Made by a program: the position numbers and the translations under genes. A DNA stretch of 37,527 bases from Nitrospira sp. (GTDB lineage: Bacteria; Nitrospirota; Nitrospiria; Nitrospirales; Nitrospiraceae): contig JAOUHJ010000027.1 in the NCBI GenBank assembly GCA_029865225.1, positions 1-37,527 on the forward strand, given 5' to 3'. The notes below the pieces were generated by a model. It saw nothing but the letters and a program-made list of their open reading frames with translations. It did not search any database and was not told the DNA's origin. Shown here piece by piece: positions 24,507-31,719 of the stretch. Numbering within the stretch: position 1 is the stretch's first letter; every line of letters starts with the position of its first letter.

Positions 24507-25475
24507 CTAGCCTGACTCGGTCGTTTTTTCGACGGTCGACAACAACTCCTCCCGCAGACGATCTACATCGTACCCACGTCCGATCAAGACCAATGCGGGT
24601 TCCGGTTCATCCAAGAGGGTGAGAGGCGTGATCGTGGAGTGACCAGGCAGCGCATATTGGAATTCCTGCAGTTCCGGTTCCTTGGTAAATCGGAAATATC
24701 CTTTCGCTCGCTCTAGTTGCTTCGGGAGCGTCTTTATCCAAGCTAAGAAACGCCGGCGATTCAGTGGACCTGGCAAGGGAACCGTTGTTGCGATGGGATG
24801 GTAGGCGGCACGTTGAGACGACGGAGGTCTGGATTTCCCAAACACTACGTTTGTCGGTTTCGTGTGTTGAGTCGACGGATGCGAAGCCAAGAGCTCTGCG
24901 GCATCGAGTCTCGCGTGGGAGGTTTCCCATAGGCGTGCATAAGGGTTTTGCTCGACGATCGATGCGCGGAATCCTTCCCAGTGACCGGGGACATACAGGT
25001 CTCGTTTGTTCAAAATGAGTTCATCGGCGCACCGGATCGCCTGTGTCGTCACATAGGCGCTGGAGTGGCTTTCTTCTGTCGAAACTGGGTGCAAGAGCGC
25101 AATCACGCGGTCAAGCGTCGCCAACCGCGCGGTGTACGCATCCGTCACCGCATCAATCACTTCAGCGGGGTCCGCCAATCCGGAACATTCGAGAATGAGG
25201 ACATCCGATCCATGATCGCGCACGAGTTGCGCCACTCCCCAGGAGAGGTCTTCCTTCGTATCGCAACAGACGCAGCCGCCGGCCAAGTTCATCACCTGTT
25301 CGGCGAGTGTGCCGGCGCGAGGCCCATCGATACTGACGGAGCCTGCTTCATTCATCAGGACGCCGGCTCGTCGGCCCTGCGTTTTCCAATGTTCTAGGAG
25401 CCGCATCAAGAGTGTGGTTTTGCCGGCACCGAGCGAGCCACAAAGAATATAGAACGGGATGGGCGTTGAGAGCAT
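24507..25475 (-). CDS. CobW/COG0523-family GTPase metallochaperone
   Basis: A G3E GTPase that delivers metals (zinc or cobalt in characterised relatives). Seen: Walker A GSLGAGKTTLLMRLL near the N-terminus, the family metal motif GGCVCCDTKEDL (CxCC, about residues 68-79), the Walker B/switch ECSGLADPAEV and the guanine motif LNKRDL. A CobW C-terminal domain follows (FLAWIKTLPKQLERAKGYF and the late LVLIGRGYDVDRLREELL). Length 322 aa is typical. AAGGA precedes the ATG. Which metal it serves cannot be read; proximity to His-rich secreted proteins and a TonB receptor points to zinc or a related metal. The SUI1-like gene lies 97 bp upstream on the same strand. Confidence 0.88.
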   Translation of the reverse strand: MLSTPIPFYILCGSLGAGKTTLLMRLLEHWKTQGRRAGVLMNEAGSVSIDGPRAGTLAEQVMNLAGGCVCCDTKEDLSWGVAQLVRDHGSDVLILECSGLADPAEVIDAVTDAYTARLATLDRVIALLHPVSTEESHSSAYVTTQAIRCADELILNKRDLYVPGHWEGFRASIVEQNPYARLWETSHARLDAAELLASHPSTQHTKPTNVVFGKSRPPSSQRAAYHPIATTVPLPGPLNRRRFLAWIKTLPKQLERAKGYFRFTKEPELQEFQYALPGHSTITPLTLLDEPEPALVLIGRGYDVDRLREELLSTVEKTTESG

Positions 25476-25572
25476 AAGGTTCCTTAACTACGCGAGAGCC
25501 ATTGTACCGGCATTGCACTGGAACATGAAGAGCAAGAGGGCACATCACCCGCCGCATGGGAACTCGTGAAAC

Positions 25573-25968
25573 TTATCCGCCAGCGAAGACTGGGCGAAAT
25601 CCCGCGTCAGTGAGAATGCGAGCGACCGCCTCGCGCTGATCGCCTTGAATTTCGATCCGCCCCTCCTTGACTGTTCCGCCTGCTCCACAGGCTTTCTGCA
25701 TGCGCTTGGCAAGGGTTTCTTTCTCCGCCTGGCTGATCCCAACGAACCCTGTGATCACCGTGACGGTTTTGCCACCACGGTGCGCCGTCTGGCGAATGAC
25801 ATCTACTCGCCCACGATTCTTCTTGGATGTGGCTGACAGCGAAGCATTTCGGTCGGAAACAGGCTGCGTAGGCGAAGCCGCTGGAAATGATGAGTGCTTT
25901 AATGAGGCAAATGGGCTGGTCCACTTGATCGGTCCACCGTCAGTGGGAAGGTGTTTCTTCTCTTTCAT
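25573..25968 (-). CDS. yciH: SUI1-domain translation factor (YciH/DenR-like)
   Basis: A small RNA-binding protein related to eukaryotic eIF1; bacterial YciH affects start-site selection. A poorly ordered, Ser/Lys-rich N-terminal third (about residues 1-55) is followed by the SUI1 domain: RGGKTVTVITGFVGI, the lysine-rich helix EKETLAKRMQKACGAGG, TVKEGRIEIQGDQREAVAR and the final LTDAGFRPVFAGG. This is the order expected for COG0023 proteins (G-G-K-x-V-T, C-G-x-G-G-T, E-I-Q-G). The ribosome site AAGGA touches the ATG, so the true start may differ slightly. Cellular role is inferred from the family. Confidence 0.88.
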   Translation of the reverse strand: MKEKKHLPTDGGPIKWTSPFASLKHSSFPAASPTQPVSDRNASLSATSKKNRGRVDVIRQTAHRGGKTVTVITGFVGISQAEKETLAKRMQKACGAGGTVKEGRIEIQGDQREAVARILTDAGFRPVFAGG

Positions 25969-26049
25969 TCCTTGGATCGCTCCGCGCGAAGGCTACACCG
26001 AAGCGGACATTAGGACAAGTGGCCTTAGGAGCATAAGTTTGAGGCAGAG

Positions 26050-26352
26050 CTAGTCATACCCATAGAGCCAATGCGTCGTAGAGGAGGCAATATTCTTAAC
26101 CGAATGGACCACTCCTCGAGGGATAAACACTTCGTCGCCAGGTGCGGCGACGATTTCTTCATCGCCAATGGTCAGCTTGAGCTTGCCGGCCATGACGGTC
26201 ACAAGTTCGTTCGTCGTATGGACGAAATCATTCCACTCTCGACCGGGAGGATCGGTGAACAGGTCACAGGAGTAGCCTCTCCGTCCCCAGTCGCGGGCGA
26301 TCTGGTCTCGGTCGGGGGGTATCGAGAATTTATGTTGGGCAAGATAGGACAT
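26050..26352 (-). CDS. Small cupin-domain protein
   Basis: A single-domain cupin of 100 aa. The two cupin motifs are recognisable: VHTTNELVTVMAGKLKLTIG (motif 1, where the usual G-x5-HxHx3,4E is reduced to H..NE) and PGDEVFIPRGVVHSVKN (motif 2, G-D-x-x-x-x-P-x-G-x-x-H). Metal binding by fewer histidines than usual is possible. Enzymatic or sugar-binding function cannot be assigned. The same-strand SUI1 gene lies 81 bp downstream. The sequence just upstream leads into a degenerate transposase, so this gene sits at the edge of a mobile scar. Confidence 0.75.
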   Translation of the reverse strand: MSYLAQHKFSIPPDRDQIARDWGRRGYSCDLFTDPPGREWNDFVHTTNELVTVMAGKLKLTIGDEEIVAAPGDEVFIPRGVVHSVKNIASSTTHWLYGYD

Positions 26353-26699
26353 GGTTACGTTACCAGCCTCAGGTTCCCATCAAATCGACAAAGGAGCGTC
26401 TCTGCCATTTTCATCATACCTCATCAATCCAATGAGATTCACGGTTGTTATCAGGTAAGCGTACACCTTCCGTACCAGCCTCTGCCCACTTGTTCCATAT
26501 ACTCGCACATGACGAGCTTCAGCGGCGTGTCCGCGGCGGCACGCCCTCTGCATCTACAAGCTATCGTTCACCTCGGGCAAATAGCGCGTCCCGTGCCGTC
26601 CGACAACAAGTCCGAAACGAAACTTGCGCTGCAGAATCTGATCCTGCTTGCGGGACGGTTCTCGGAACGATCTGGGTCTATAGCCCTCCTGACGGACGG

Positions 26700-26955
26700 A
26701 ACACCGCTCTCTGGGGATCACGTCGAGCCCGGTGTTCGTGGGAAGGCAACGGCGTCGCAGAGCGGTTCATTCGGACGCTCAAGGTGCAGCTCTTGTTGGT
26801 GCAAACGTTCCTCAGGCCGTTGAAGACATCCGCCTCGCCCTTCACGGCTGGCTCCGTCTCTATTCTATAACGAGCAGTGGTTTGTCGAGCGGCATGGATT
26901 CTGTTCGCCAGCTCAGGCGAGGCGGGCCTTCCTGGCGATGTCGGCAGCCATATGA
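26700..26955 (+). pseudogene. Degenerate rve-type (DDE) transposase C-terminus
   Basis: The C-terminal part of an integrase-core transposase is readable only by switching frame several times. LGITSSPVFVG (frame of 26711) leads to EGNGVAERFIRTLKVQLL in another frame, containing the last acidic residue of the DDE triad. Then comes VEDIRLALHGWLRLY in a third position, and YNEQWFVERHGFCSPAQARR to the stop TGA at 26953-26955. At least three frameshifts are needed. The layout fits IS3/IS481-like elements with an rve domain; exact family is open. No start, no catalytic N-terminal half and no terminal inverted repeats could be found in 26353-27058, so it is a dead fragment. Confidence 0.7.
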
Positions 26956-27058
26956 GGACGCGGCTGAACCCGGGAATCTAGAAGCCCAATGTCTCGTCGA
27001 GAACACTCGACGCACACCGTTGGTCCAGGAGCGACGATCGTCGAACGACGCGACCCAC

Positions 27059-27586
27059 TTACCGGTGGTATGGATGGATGTCAATCAACACATTCGTTTC
27101 GTCTAACTCCGCTCGTACTAAGGCCCCTTCTTGAAGCACACCAAGTTTGCTACTCGTTAAAGGGTCAACCGAAAACGACTCCAACCCTTTGCTAGTAGAA
27201 ATCCCGACTACCTCCCAGACCGGATCCGCGTACGCGAGGTTCCCAACTAACACGCGATGACCATGGATAGGACGGTTTGGATCGTGAATGTCCAGGAGAA
27301 CATTCGATTCATCCAACGTCACGATCACTTTATCTCCCACCTTGGCTTCGTGTAGTCCCATGCGGTCCGCCTTCTTTACACTGACCGATCGGGGAGACAC
27401 CTTCTCTCCTGAGGATCCTTGTATGTCAAGATACATCAGCCCCGATTCGATCTTCGTAATCATGGCCGGTACATTCTTGTGGCTATATGGCCCACTGAGA
27501 TCGGCATCGTGGGCCACGGCTGGGGTCGCTAGTAGGAGCAAGGCTAAGCAGGTGGAGGCGCAGAATATGAGATGTCTTCCAGACAT
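27059..27586 (-). CDS. Exported protein with a duplicated beta motif, function unknown
   Basis: A 175-residue secreted protein: signal peptide LIFCASTCLALLLLATPAVA, then a mature chain starting HDADLSGPYSH. Two related segments stand out: VGDKVIVTLDESNVLLDIHD (about residues 83-102) and EGALVRAELDETNVLIDIHP (about 152-171), each preceded by a region of alternating hydrophobic residues. This suggests two small beta domains of the same type, similar to OB-like or DUF5666-like periplasmic repeats, though I cannot name the family. A very good AAGGAGGG ribosome site precedes the ATG. The downstream side is the transposase scar. Confidence 0.75.
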   Translation of the reverse strand: MSGRHLIFCASTCLALLLLATPAVAHDADLSGPYSHKNVPAMITKIESGLMYLDIQGSSGEKVSPRSVSVKKADRMGLHEAKVGDKVIVTLDESNVLLDIHDPNRPIHGHRVLVGNLAYADPVWEVVGISTSKGLESFSVDPLTSSKLGVLQEGALVRAELDETNVLIDIHPYHR

Positions 27587-27881
27587 AACATTCCCTCCTT
27601 GTTGGATTGTTCGTCAACATGCTAAGCGCACCTATTCATGACGCTACGAAATAGTCGCGTGTTCAGTGACAAGAAGGAAAGGATTCCAGACCACCACGGG
27701 TTCTTCAACGCGGAGCATAAACGGAGCGCCTTGCCCTCTTGTCGCCATCTTTCGAGGCGGAAGATTCATGTATCATACGAAATTCAGTTCAAAATGAACC
27801 GCTACTCTTGCTACCTTCCCTTCGCTCCGTTTGGAGAGCGGTTACCTGAATCAGTCAGCGAGATCGTCCGTTGTCATCTTT
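27587..27881. other. Intergenic stretch, no gene seen
   Basis: Open frames here are short and lack ribosome sites or recognisable motifs. It separates the divergent-facing end of the secreted protein's 5' region from the small membrane peptide at 27882-27989. No strong hairpin or promoter was identified. Confidence 0.4.
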
Positions 27882-27989
27882 TTAAAAGGTATAAGGGGGA
27901 ACTGTGTTGTGTACGTAAGTGATAACCAGATAGCCGACAACGGCCGTGCCAATGATAAGTCCTCCGATATACAGCCAAACCTTATCCAT
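27882..27989 (-). CDS. Predicted 35-residue single-TM membrane peptide
   Basis: A short minus-strand frame with strong signs of translation: TAGGAGGAC lies 5 nt before the ATG at 27989. The product starts MDKVWLYIGG, continues with a hydrophobic helix LIIGTAVVGYLVITYV and ends HNTVPPYTF before TAA. Such one-helix peptides resemble small accessory subunits of membrane complexes (for example CydX- or CcoQ-like peptides) in layout only; no sequence family is recognised. It stands alone between a secreted protein and the divergent porin, so no partner is evident. Confidence rests on the ribosome site and clean hydrophobic pattern. Confidence 0.55.
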   Translation of the reverse strand: MDKVWLYIGGLIIGTAVVGYLVITYVHNTVPPYTF

Positions 27990-28261
27990 AATGTCCTCCT
28001 AGTGGCAAAGATGGAATATCAAAGCATGTCCCTTCTGTTTCTTTCATACTCATGATGAACTACGAAGGGGCATACATGAACTAGGAAGATACCTTGGTTC
28101 AGCATAACGATTCCCTGGTGGCAAAAATCCCCACCACAGCCGTGATCTGGAACAAGACTTGGATAGATTATGAGGACGTTGTGTCATTCGGTGACGGCCC
28201 TGCACGGGTCAATTTGTTGTATGCTCCAACGGGGCAAGCGCGAGTGAGTGGTCGGCGTTTC
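27990..28261. other. Intergenic stretch between the membrane peptide and the porin promoter
   Basis: Only short unrecognised frames occur. A small inverted repeat GGTGG...CCACC (about 28118-28135) is present. Nothing else supportable was seen. Confidence 0.35.
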
Positions 28262-28291
28262 TTGACAGCAAACGCTTGGCTTGCATATGAA
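28262..28291 (+). promoter_or_regulatory. Predicted sigma-70 promoter for the porin gene
   Basis: A perfect TTGACA (28262-28267), 18-bp spacer and TATGAA (28286-28291) predict a start near 28298, about 33 nt ahead of the porin ATG. A 12-bp palindrome lies just downstream of this start. Prediction only. Confidence 0.5.
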
Positions 28292-28305
28292 AATATTTGA
28301 AATTC

Positions 28306-28317
28306 CGAAAATTTTCG
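28306..28317. promoter_or_regulatory. Perfect palindrome CGAAAATTTTCG in the porin leader
   Basis: A 12-bp perfect palindrome between the predicted transcription start and the GAGGAGC ribosome site. Position suits a repressor operator or a weak leader hairpin. No known regulator site is recognised. Confidence 0.35.
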
Positions 28318-28330
28318 CGCGAGGAGCACG

Positions 28331-29836
28331 ATGGGCAGTGAAAGGCAAAACGTGGCTATGGGGAAACATGATCTTATCGGAGGTCAGAACCTCTTTTTCT
28401 GGCAATCGCTGATCGCACAGGCGATCGTCATCGTCTTCGCCACAACCTGCATGTCGGCTTCGGCGTTGGCGCAGGACCATCGTGCCGAGGTTCACGGTCC
28501 GGAACCATCCCCTCAACAGTTGGAGATAGAGTCATTGAAGGCAAAGGTCAGGCAACTGGAGCAATCAGTCGAGGACATCAAGAAAAAAGAATCGAAGCCT
28601 ACTCAGCCGCTCTCATCGGGGACCAACACGGTCGTTTCTGCCATCGATCGGGAGCGCGGGCTGGTCACTGACGATGCCTATGCGGATGCTCGACTGGACA
28701 ATGCTCCATTTGATCCAGCTTTTCGAGGATTCTTCCGCATCCTCGGTTCTCACACCATGATGCGGATAGGAGGCTATCTCAGAACCGATGCAATATACGA
28801 TTTCAGCCAACTCGGCAATGTCAACCAGTTTCGCCCCGAGTCGATACCGACGCCGAACCTGGACGTATCAAATTACAATATGGCCGCTAGGGCCTCTCGA
28901 CTCAGCCTTGAATTTCGGACCGATACCCAATGGGATGTCTTGCGGACCTATGTTGAGATTGACTTCGTCGGCCCCGGCAATCGCACCGAGTTTCGTCTGC
29001 GTCATTTCTATGCCCAGCTGAAAAACATTCTGGTCGGGCAAGCGTGGACGACATTCCACGATTCGGATGTCATCCCTGAGACCGTAGACTTCAACGGTCC
29101 CAACTCCTGGATCTTCCAGTTTAATCCGCAGGTGCGATATACGCACCGTCTGGCTACCGGTCACACCGTATCTGTGTCAGCCGAACAACCTTCGTCAGGT
29201 ATTCCATCGGTGAATCCCGTAACAACTCAGCCTGTTTCTTCGACGAGCCCTCTCCCTGATTTTGTGGTGCGCTATCGGTATGAAACCGATGATTATCACT
29301 TCAATACGGCGGGACTGTTTCGTCGTGTCGGTGGTGTGACGAGTTCCGGGCAATCGGACCATGTGTTCGGATACGGGGTGATGGCATCGGGCTTGCTGAG
29401 ATTATGGGGCAGAGACAATATCGTCTTTCAGGCGGTCTATGGTGAGGGAATCTCACGGTATTTTATCGATCCAAAGAATCTCAATCTCGATGCAGGCTAT
29501 GACTCGTCAGGAATTCTCAACGCTCAGCCTGCGTACGGAGGCTACGCGGCCATTCAGCACTTCTGGAATGATCAGTGGCGATCCACCGTGACCTATGGGT
29601 TTCTTCAGATCAATACGACGGAAGGTTCTCCAGCTGATACTTACAAGAGAACGCAGTATCTCGATTGCAACCTTATGTATAGCCCGGCGGAAGGAATCAC
29701 GATCGGTGGGGGATTTCTGTGGGGGCAGCGAGTCAATAAGAACGACGTGTCGGGAGAGGGATTCAGGATTAATTTTCTCGTGAAGTATGACCTGGTCAGG
29801 TTGCAACAGGACGTGAAAAAAGTGTTGCCGTTCTAG
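28331..29836 (+). CDS. DcaP-like outer membrane porin
   Basis: A 501-aa outer-membrane channel resembling the DcaP family (trimeric porins for dicarboxylates and small anions in Acinetobacter). Signal peptide around residues 25-48 (IVIVFATTCMSASALA); a short coiled coil (about 62-90, LEIESLKAKVRQLEQSVEDI) that in DcaP-type proteins trimerises in the periplasm; then barrel strands such as MRIGGYLRTDAIYDF, ARASRLSLEFRTDTQW and ILVGQAWTTFHD. The chain ends in phenylalanine (VKKVLPF), the usual barrel-assembly signal. A GAGGAGC site precedes the ATG, and a promoter and palindrome lie upstream. Substrate is not predictable. Confidence 0.82.
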   Translation: MGSERQNVAMGKHDLIGGQNLFFWQSLIAQAIVIVFATTCMSASALAQDHRAEVHGPEPSPQQLEIESLKAKVRQLEQSVEDIKKKESKPTQPLSSGTNTVVSAIDRERGLVTDDAYADARLDNAPFDPAFRGFFRILGSHTMMRIGGYLRTDAIYDFSQLGNVNQFRPESIPTPNLDVSNYNMAARASRLSLEFRTDTQWDVLRTYVEIDFVGPGNRTEFRLRHFYAQLKNILVGQAWTTFHDSDVIPETVDFNGPNSWIFQFNPQVRYTHRLATGHTVSVSAEQPSSGIPSVNPVTTQPVSSTSPLPDFVVRYRYETDDYHFNTAGLFRRVGGVTSSGQSDHVFGYGVMASGLLRLWGRDNIVFQAVYGEGISRYFIDPKNLNLDAGYDSSGILNAQPAYGGYAAIQHFWNDQWRSTVTYGFLQINTTEGSPADTYKRTQYLDCNLMYSPAEGITIGGGFLWGQRVNKNDVSGEGFRINFLVKYDLVRLQQDVKKVLPF

Positions 29837-30020
29837 GACTCCAGTCTGAGGACGTTGAGTAGGTTTTTGACTCGGTTGTCGGCGGCCGGTCATCATGTGG
29901 AGCGTTCGGTAGTGCATGGTGGGAGGCTGGAAAAAGGTTAACGCATTTACCGGCTGCTATCGGCCAATAGCGGTCGTCGTGTCGCTAGTTTCGAATGTCC
30001 GCTATCGGGAGACGGGGTGC

Positions 30021-30066
30021 GTTGTCAGCTTGGGAAGCTGATGTTCTACCATTGAACTACACCCGC
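30021..30066 (-). pseudogene. 3'-truncated tRNA-Gly (anticodon CCC)
   Basis: The minus strand begins with acceptor half GCGGGTG, then TA, a D-arm GTTC-AATGGTA-GAAC, and an anticodon arm TCAGC-TTCCCAA-GCTGA with anticodon CCC, agreeing closely with known tRNA-Gly(CCC). After the anticodon stem the sequence continues CAACGCACCCCGTCTCCCGA: there is no T-arm (GGTTCGA), no matching CACCCGC acceptor strand and no CCA. About the last 30 nt are therefore missing, replaced by repeat-like DNA. It cannot make a functional tRNA. The break point and the nearby repeats mark an insertion or deletion event. Confidence 0.75.
30030..30046 (+). repeat. 17-bp word shared with 33464-33480 (left copy, inside the tRNA relic)
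   Basis: TTGGGAAGCTGATGTTC here is the complement of the tRNA-Gly D-stem to anticodon-loop segment. An identical copy in the same orientation lies at 33464-33480, on the other side of the DUF1254 genes. Confidence 0.6.
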
Positions 30067-30315
30067 AAATCAGGGAGTTACGCCTCTCCTGGGCTCGGCT
30101 GAGCATAAAAGTGAGCGTACTCGGATTCTAAGCGATTCTGAGGTCCGGAGAAAAGAGATTGGATGAAGGAAGCCGAATTATCATCACGTACATCAGGCAT
30201 TATTTCAAAACCACTTCAGCGTCGAAGCCCCCGTCTAATCCTCGCGATGCTCAGTTCGCAAAACATCTGCATCGTCTTTCATTCCATTCTCGCGAATGAC
30301 TCTCCAAGCTCTATT

Positions 30316-30348
30316 CTGAACCGCCCCGACTTGCTCCGGGCGGTTCAG
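30316..30348. terminator. 11-bp-stem hairpin downstream of the DUF1254 genes
   Basis: CTGAACCGCCC (30316-30326) and GGGCGGTTCAG (30338-30348) pair perfectly around an 11-nt loop. It lies about 70 bp past the stop of the minus-strand DUF1254 gene, a suitable terminator place, but no U-run follows on that strand (AATAGAGCTT). It could equally be an insertion-element end or a repeat. Confidence 0.4.
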
Positions 30349-30415
30349 CATCGTCCCGATGGATGAATGCCCCACTATTTGACGTTCAACGAGGAAATTA
30401 TTTCGGAGGCGTTCC

Positions 30416-31576
30416 TTACTCCTTCTTGACCTTGGCAGGCCTCGGAATCGTCCACTCGCCACTCATAATCTCCGGCTCCGGAAGGTAGTAGCGTGCGGCC
30501 ACGTCGAACGGCCCGGCAGGAATCTCGAGGCAATTCTGGTCGCCGTCTTCGCACTTGACCTTGAAGCGGAAGGTGAAGGTGCCGTCCTCATTCTTGACGG
30601 CGGTCGTGTTGTTGATGTGGTAGCGGTTGTCCTCGTTGGGGTGGAGGCGACCGGTGGTGGAGTCATAGACCGTGATCGACCAGAAGGCGTTGACCGGAGG
30701 CGCCTCCGTCACCATCACGTATTCGCCCTCCGAGCCTTCAAGGGTCTCACCGGACGAGTCGGTAAACATCGACTCGTAGGCACTGTGAGAGGTTGCCGGT
30801 CCACCCCAGCCCACCTTGGTGCCGGCGGAGTGGTAGAGAAAGGGGACATCCTTGCCGGGTTCCTGGCCGGGCCCGACGATCATCTTGGAAAACGGCACGG
30901 ACCTCGCCGTCTCGTCCATGCGCTTGTTGGCTTCCTGCGCCACCTGCTCGTCGAAACCACTCAGGAGATCGACTGCGGGCATTTCGCGGATGGTCGGCCC
31001 TCCAATGGTGATGCCGTCGAAAACGGCCTGTGCTGCCGCCATGTCGGCAGCGTCATTCGGATCCTTCACTTCAATCCGCGTGACCACCGCGGACAGGAGC
31101 GACGGCACTGCAACAGCCTCACCCGTAATGTTCCCGGGTTTCTCGCCATGATAGAGCGTGTAACTGCCGGCCGGATTGATGATGTTGCGGTAATTCGCGT
31201 TGCGGTCATCCTGTAGCTGAAACGAGCTGAATCGCTCCTTCGAAGGCGAATCCGAGCGCAGCACGACCGGCCCATCCCCGAGGTAGACGAACGCCGTCTT
31301 GTAGAGGGTGTCGTTGTTGACCCGGACGATCGAGTCCTCACCGGCCTTGAGCAGCTCCCGTGACGCCTGGCCCCATTGATTCAGCTTTCCGGCATCTCCC
31401 CCCGTGAGCCGCATGGCGTAGTCAAAAGTCTCCTGGTAGGGAAACTCTTGAATGTAGTCTTCTACCTGTTTCTCCAAGTCATCGGTTGAAGTGGACTGTT
31501 CAGGGGAAAAGGCGGCGATCATGATGCCGCACGTTGTCATCGCGATGGCTCGATAAAGGTTCTTCGTTGTGAGCAT
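30416..31576 (-). CDS. DUF1254/DUF1214 domain protein (short form)
   Basis: An exported protein of 386 aa of unknown function. A hydrophobic N-terminal segment (about residues 10-25, MTTCGIMIAAF) acts as signal. DUF1254 follows (LEKQVEDYIQEFPYQETFDY; NNDTLYKTAFVYLGDGPVVL), then the C-terminal DUF1214 (APPVNAFWSITVYDSTTGRL, FDVAARYYLPEPEIMSGEWT). ATG 31576 is chosen because GGAGG lies six bases upstream; earlier in-frame ATGs overlap that site. It is the downstream member of a same-strand pair with the longer paralogue. Composition looks more GC-rich than the flanking genes, which with the tRNA scar suggests acquisition by transfer. DUF1254 proteins are widespread but lack an established biochemical role. 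Confidence 0.85.
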   Translation of the reverse strand: MLTTKNLYRAIAMTTCGIMIAAFSPEQSTSTDDLEKQVEDYIQEFPYQETFDYAMRLTGGDAGKLNQWGQASRELLKAGEDSIVRVNNDTLYKTAFVYLGDGPVVLRSDSPSKERFSSFQLQDDRNANYRNIINPAGSYTLYHGEKPGNITGEAVAVPSLLSAVVTRIEVKDPNDAADMAAAQAVFDGITIGGPTIREMPAVDLLSGFDEQVAQEANKRMDETARSVPFSKMIVGPGQEPGKDVPFLYHSAGTKVGWGGPATSHSAYESMFTDSSGETLEGSEGEYVMVTEAPPVNAFWSITVYDSTTGRLHPNEDNRYHINNTTAVKNEDGTFTFRFKVKCEDGDQNCLEIPAGPFDVAARYYLPEPEIMSGEWTIPRPAKVKKE

Positions 31577-31629
31577 GTTCATCCTCCGAATTCTCACTTA
31601 CGGTACTGTCGTTATCACCCTATGATCTG

Positions 31630-31716
31630 CTACTTTGCTGCCACCGGTTTCACCTCGGGGACCGTCCAGGTGCCATCGAGAATTTCCTTTCGCGGCTGGT
31701 AAAAAAAACGCACCAT
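31630..31716 (-). pseudogene. C-terminal stub of a third DUF1214 protein
   Basis: Between the two DUF1254 genes the minus strand encodes MVRFFYQPRKEILDGTWTVP followed by EVKPVAAK and TAG. It parallels the end of the short paralogue (ARYYLPEPEIMSGEWTIPRP...KVKKE), so it is the last ~27 codons of another DUF1214 gene. It is in frame with the end of the upstream gene, separated by that gene's TGA stop and one codon. No ribosome site precedes the ATG. A deletion between tandem paralogues is the simplest origin. Confidence 0.6.
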
Positions 31717-31719
31717 TTC

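Larger units (their letters stand above)
29837..30415. other. Gene-poor region holding a tRNA scar and repeats
   Basis: No convincing protein gene. It contains a near-palindrome GCTATCGGCCAATAGC (29955-29970), the word GAATGTCCGCTATCGGG (29993-30009), the 5' two-thirds of a tRNA-Gly (30021-30066, minus) and an 11-bp-stem hairpin at 30316-30348. The short frame at 30163-30366 lacks a ribosome site and any family resemblance. The whole stretch looks like an integration or recombination scar. Confidence 0.5.

Noticed and set aside
26071-26823. 250-codon plus-strand frame across the cupin and transposase relic
   Set aside because: Its first part is antisense to the cupin gene and the rest crosses the frameshifted transposase in a wrong frame.
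30021-30066. A functional tRNA-Gly
   Set aside because: T-arm, 3' acceptor strand and CCA are absent in the following 60 bases.
30163-30366. 67-codon hypothetical frame in the tRNA-scar region
   Set aside because: No ribosome site, no hydrophobic or domain pattern, and it runs over the hairpin at 30316-30348.
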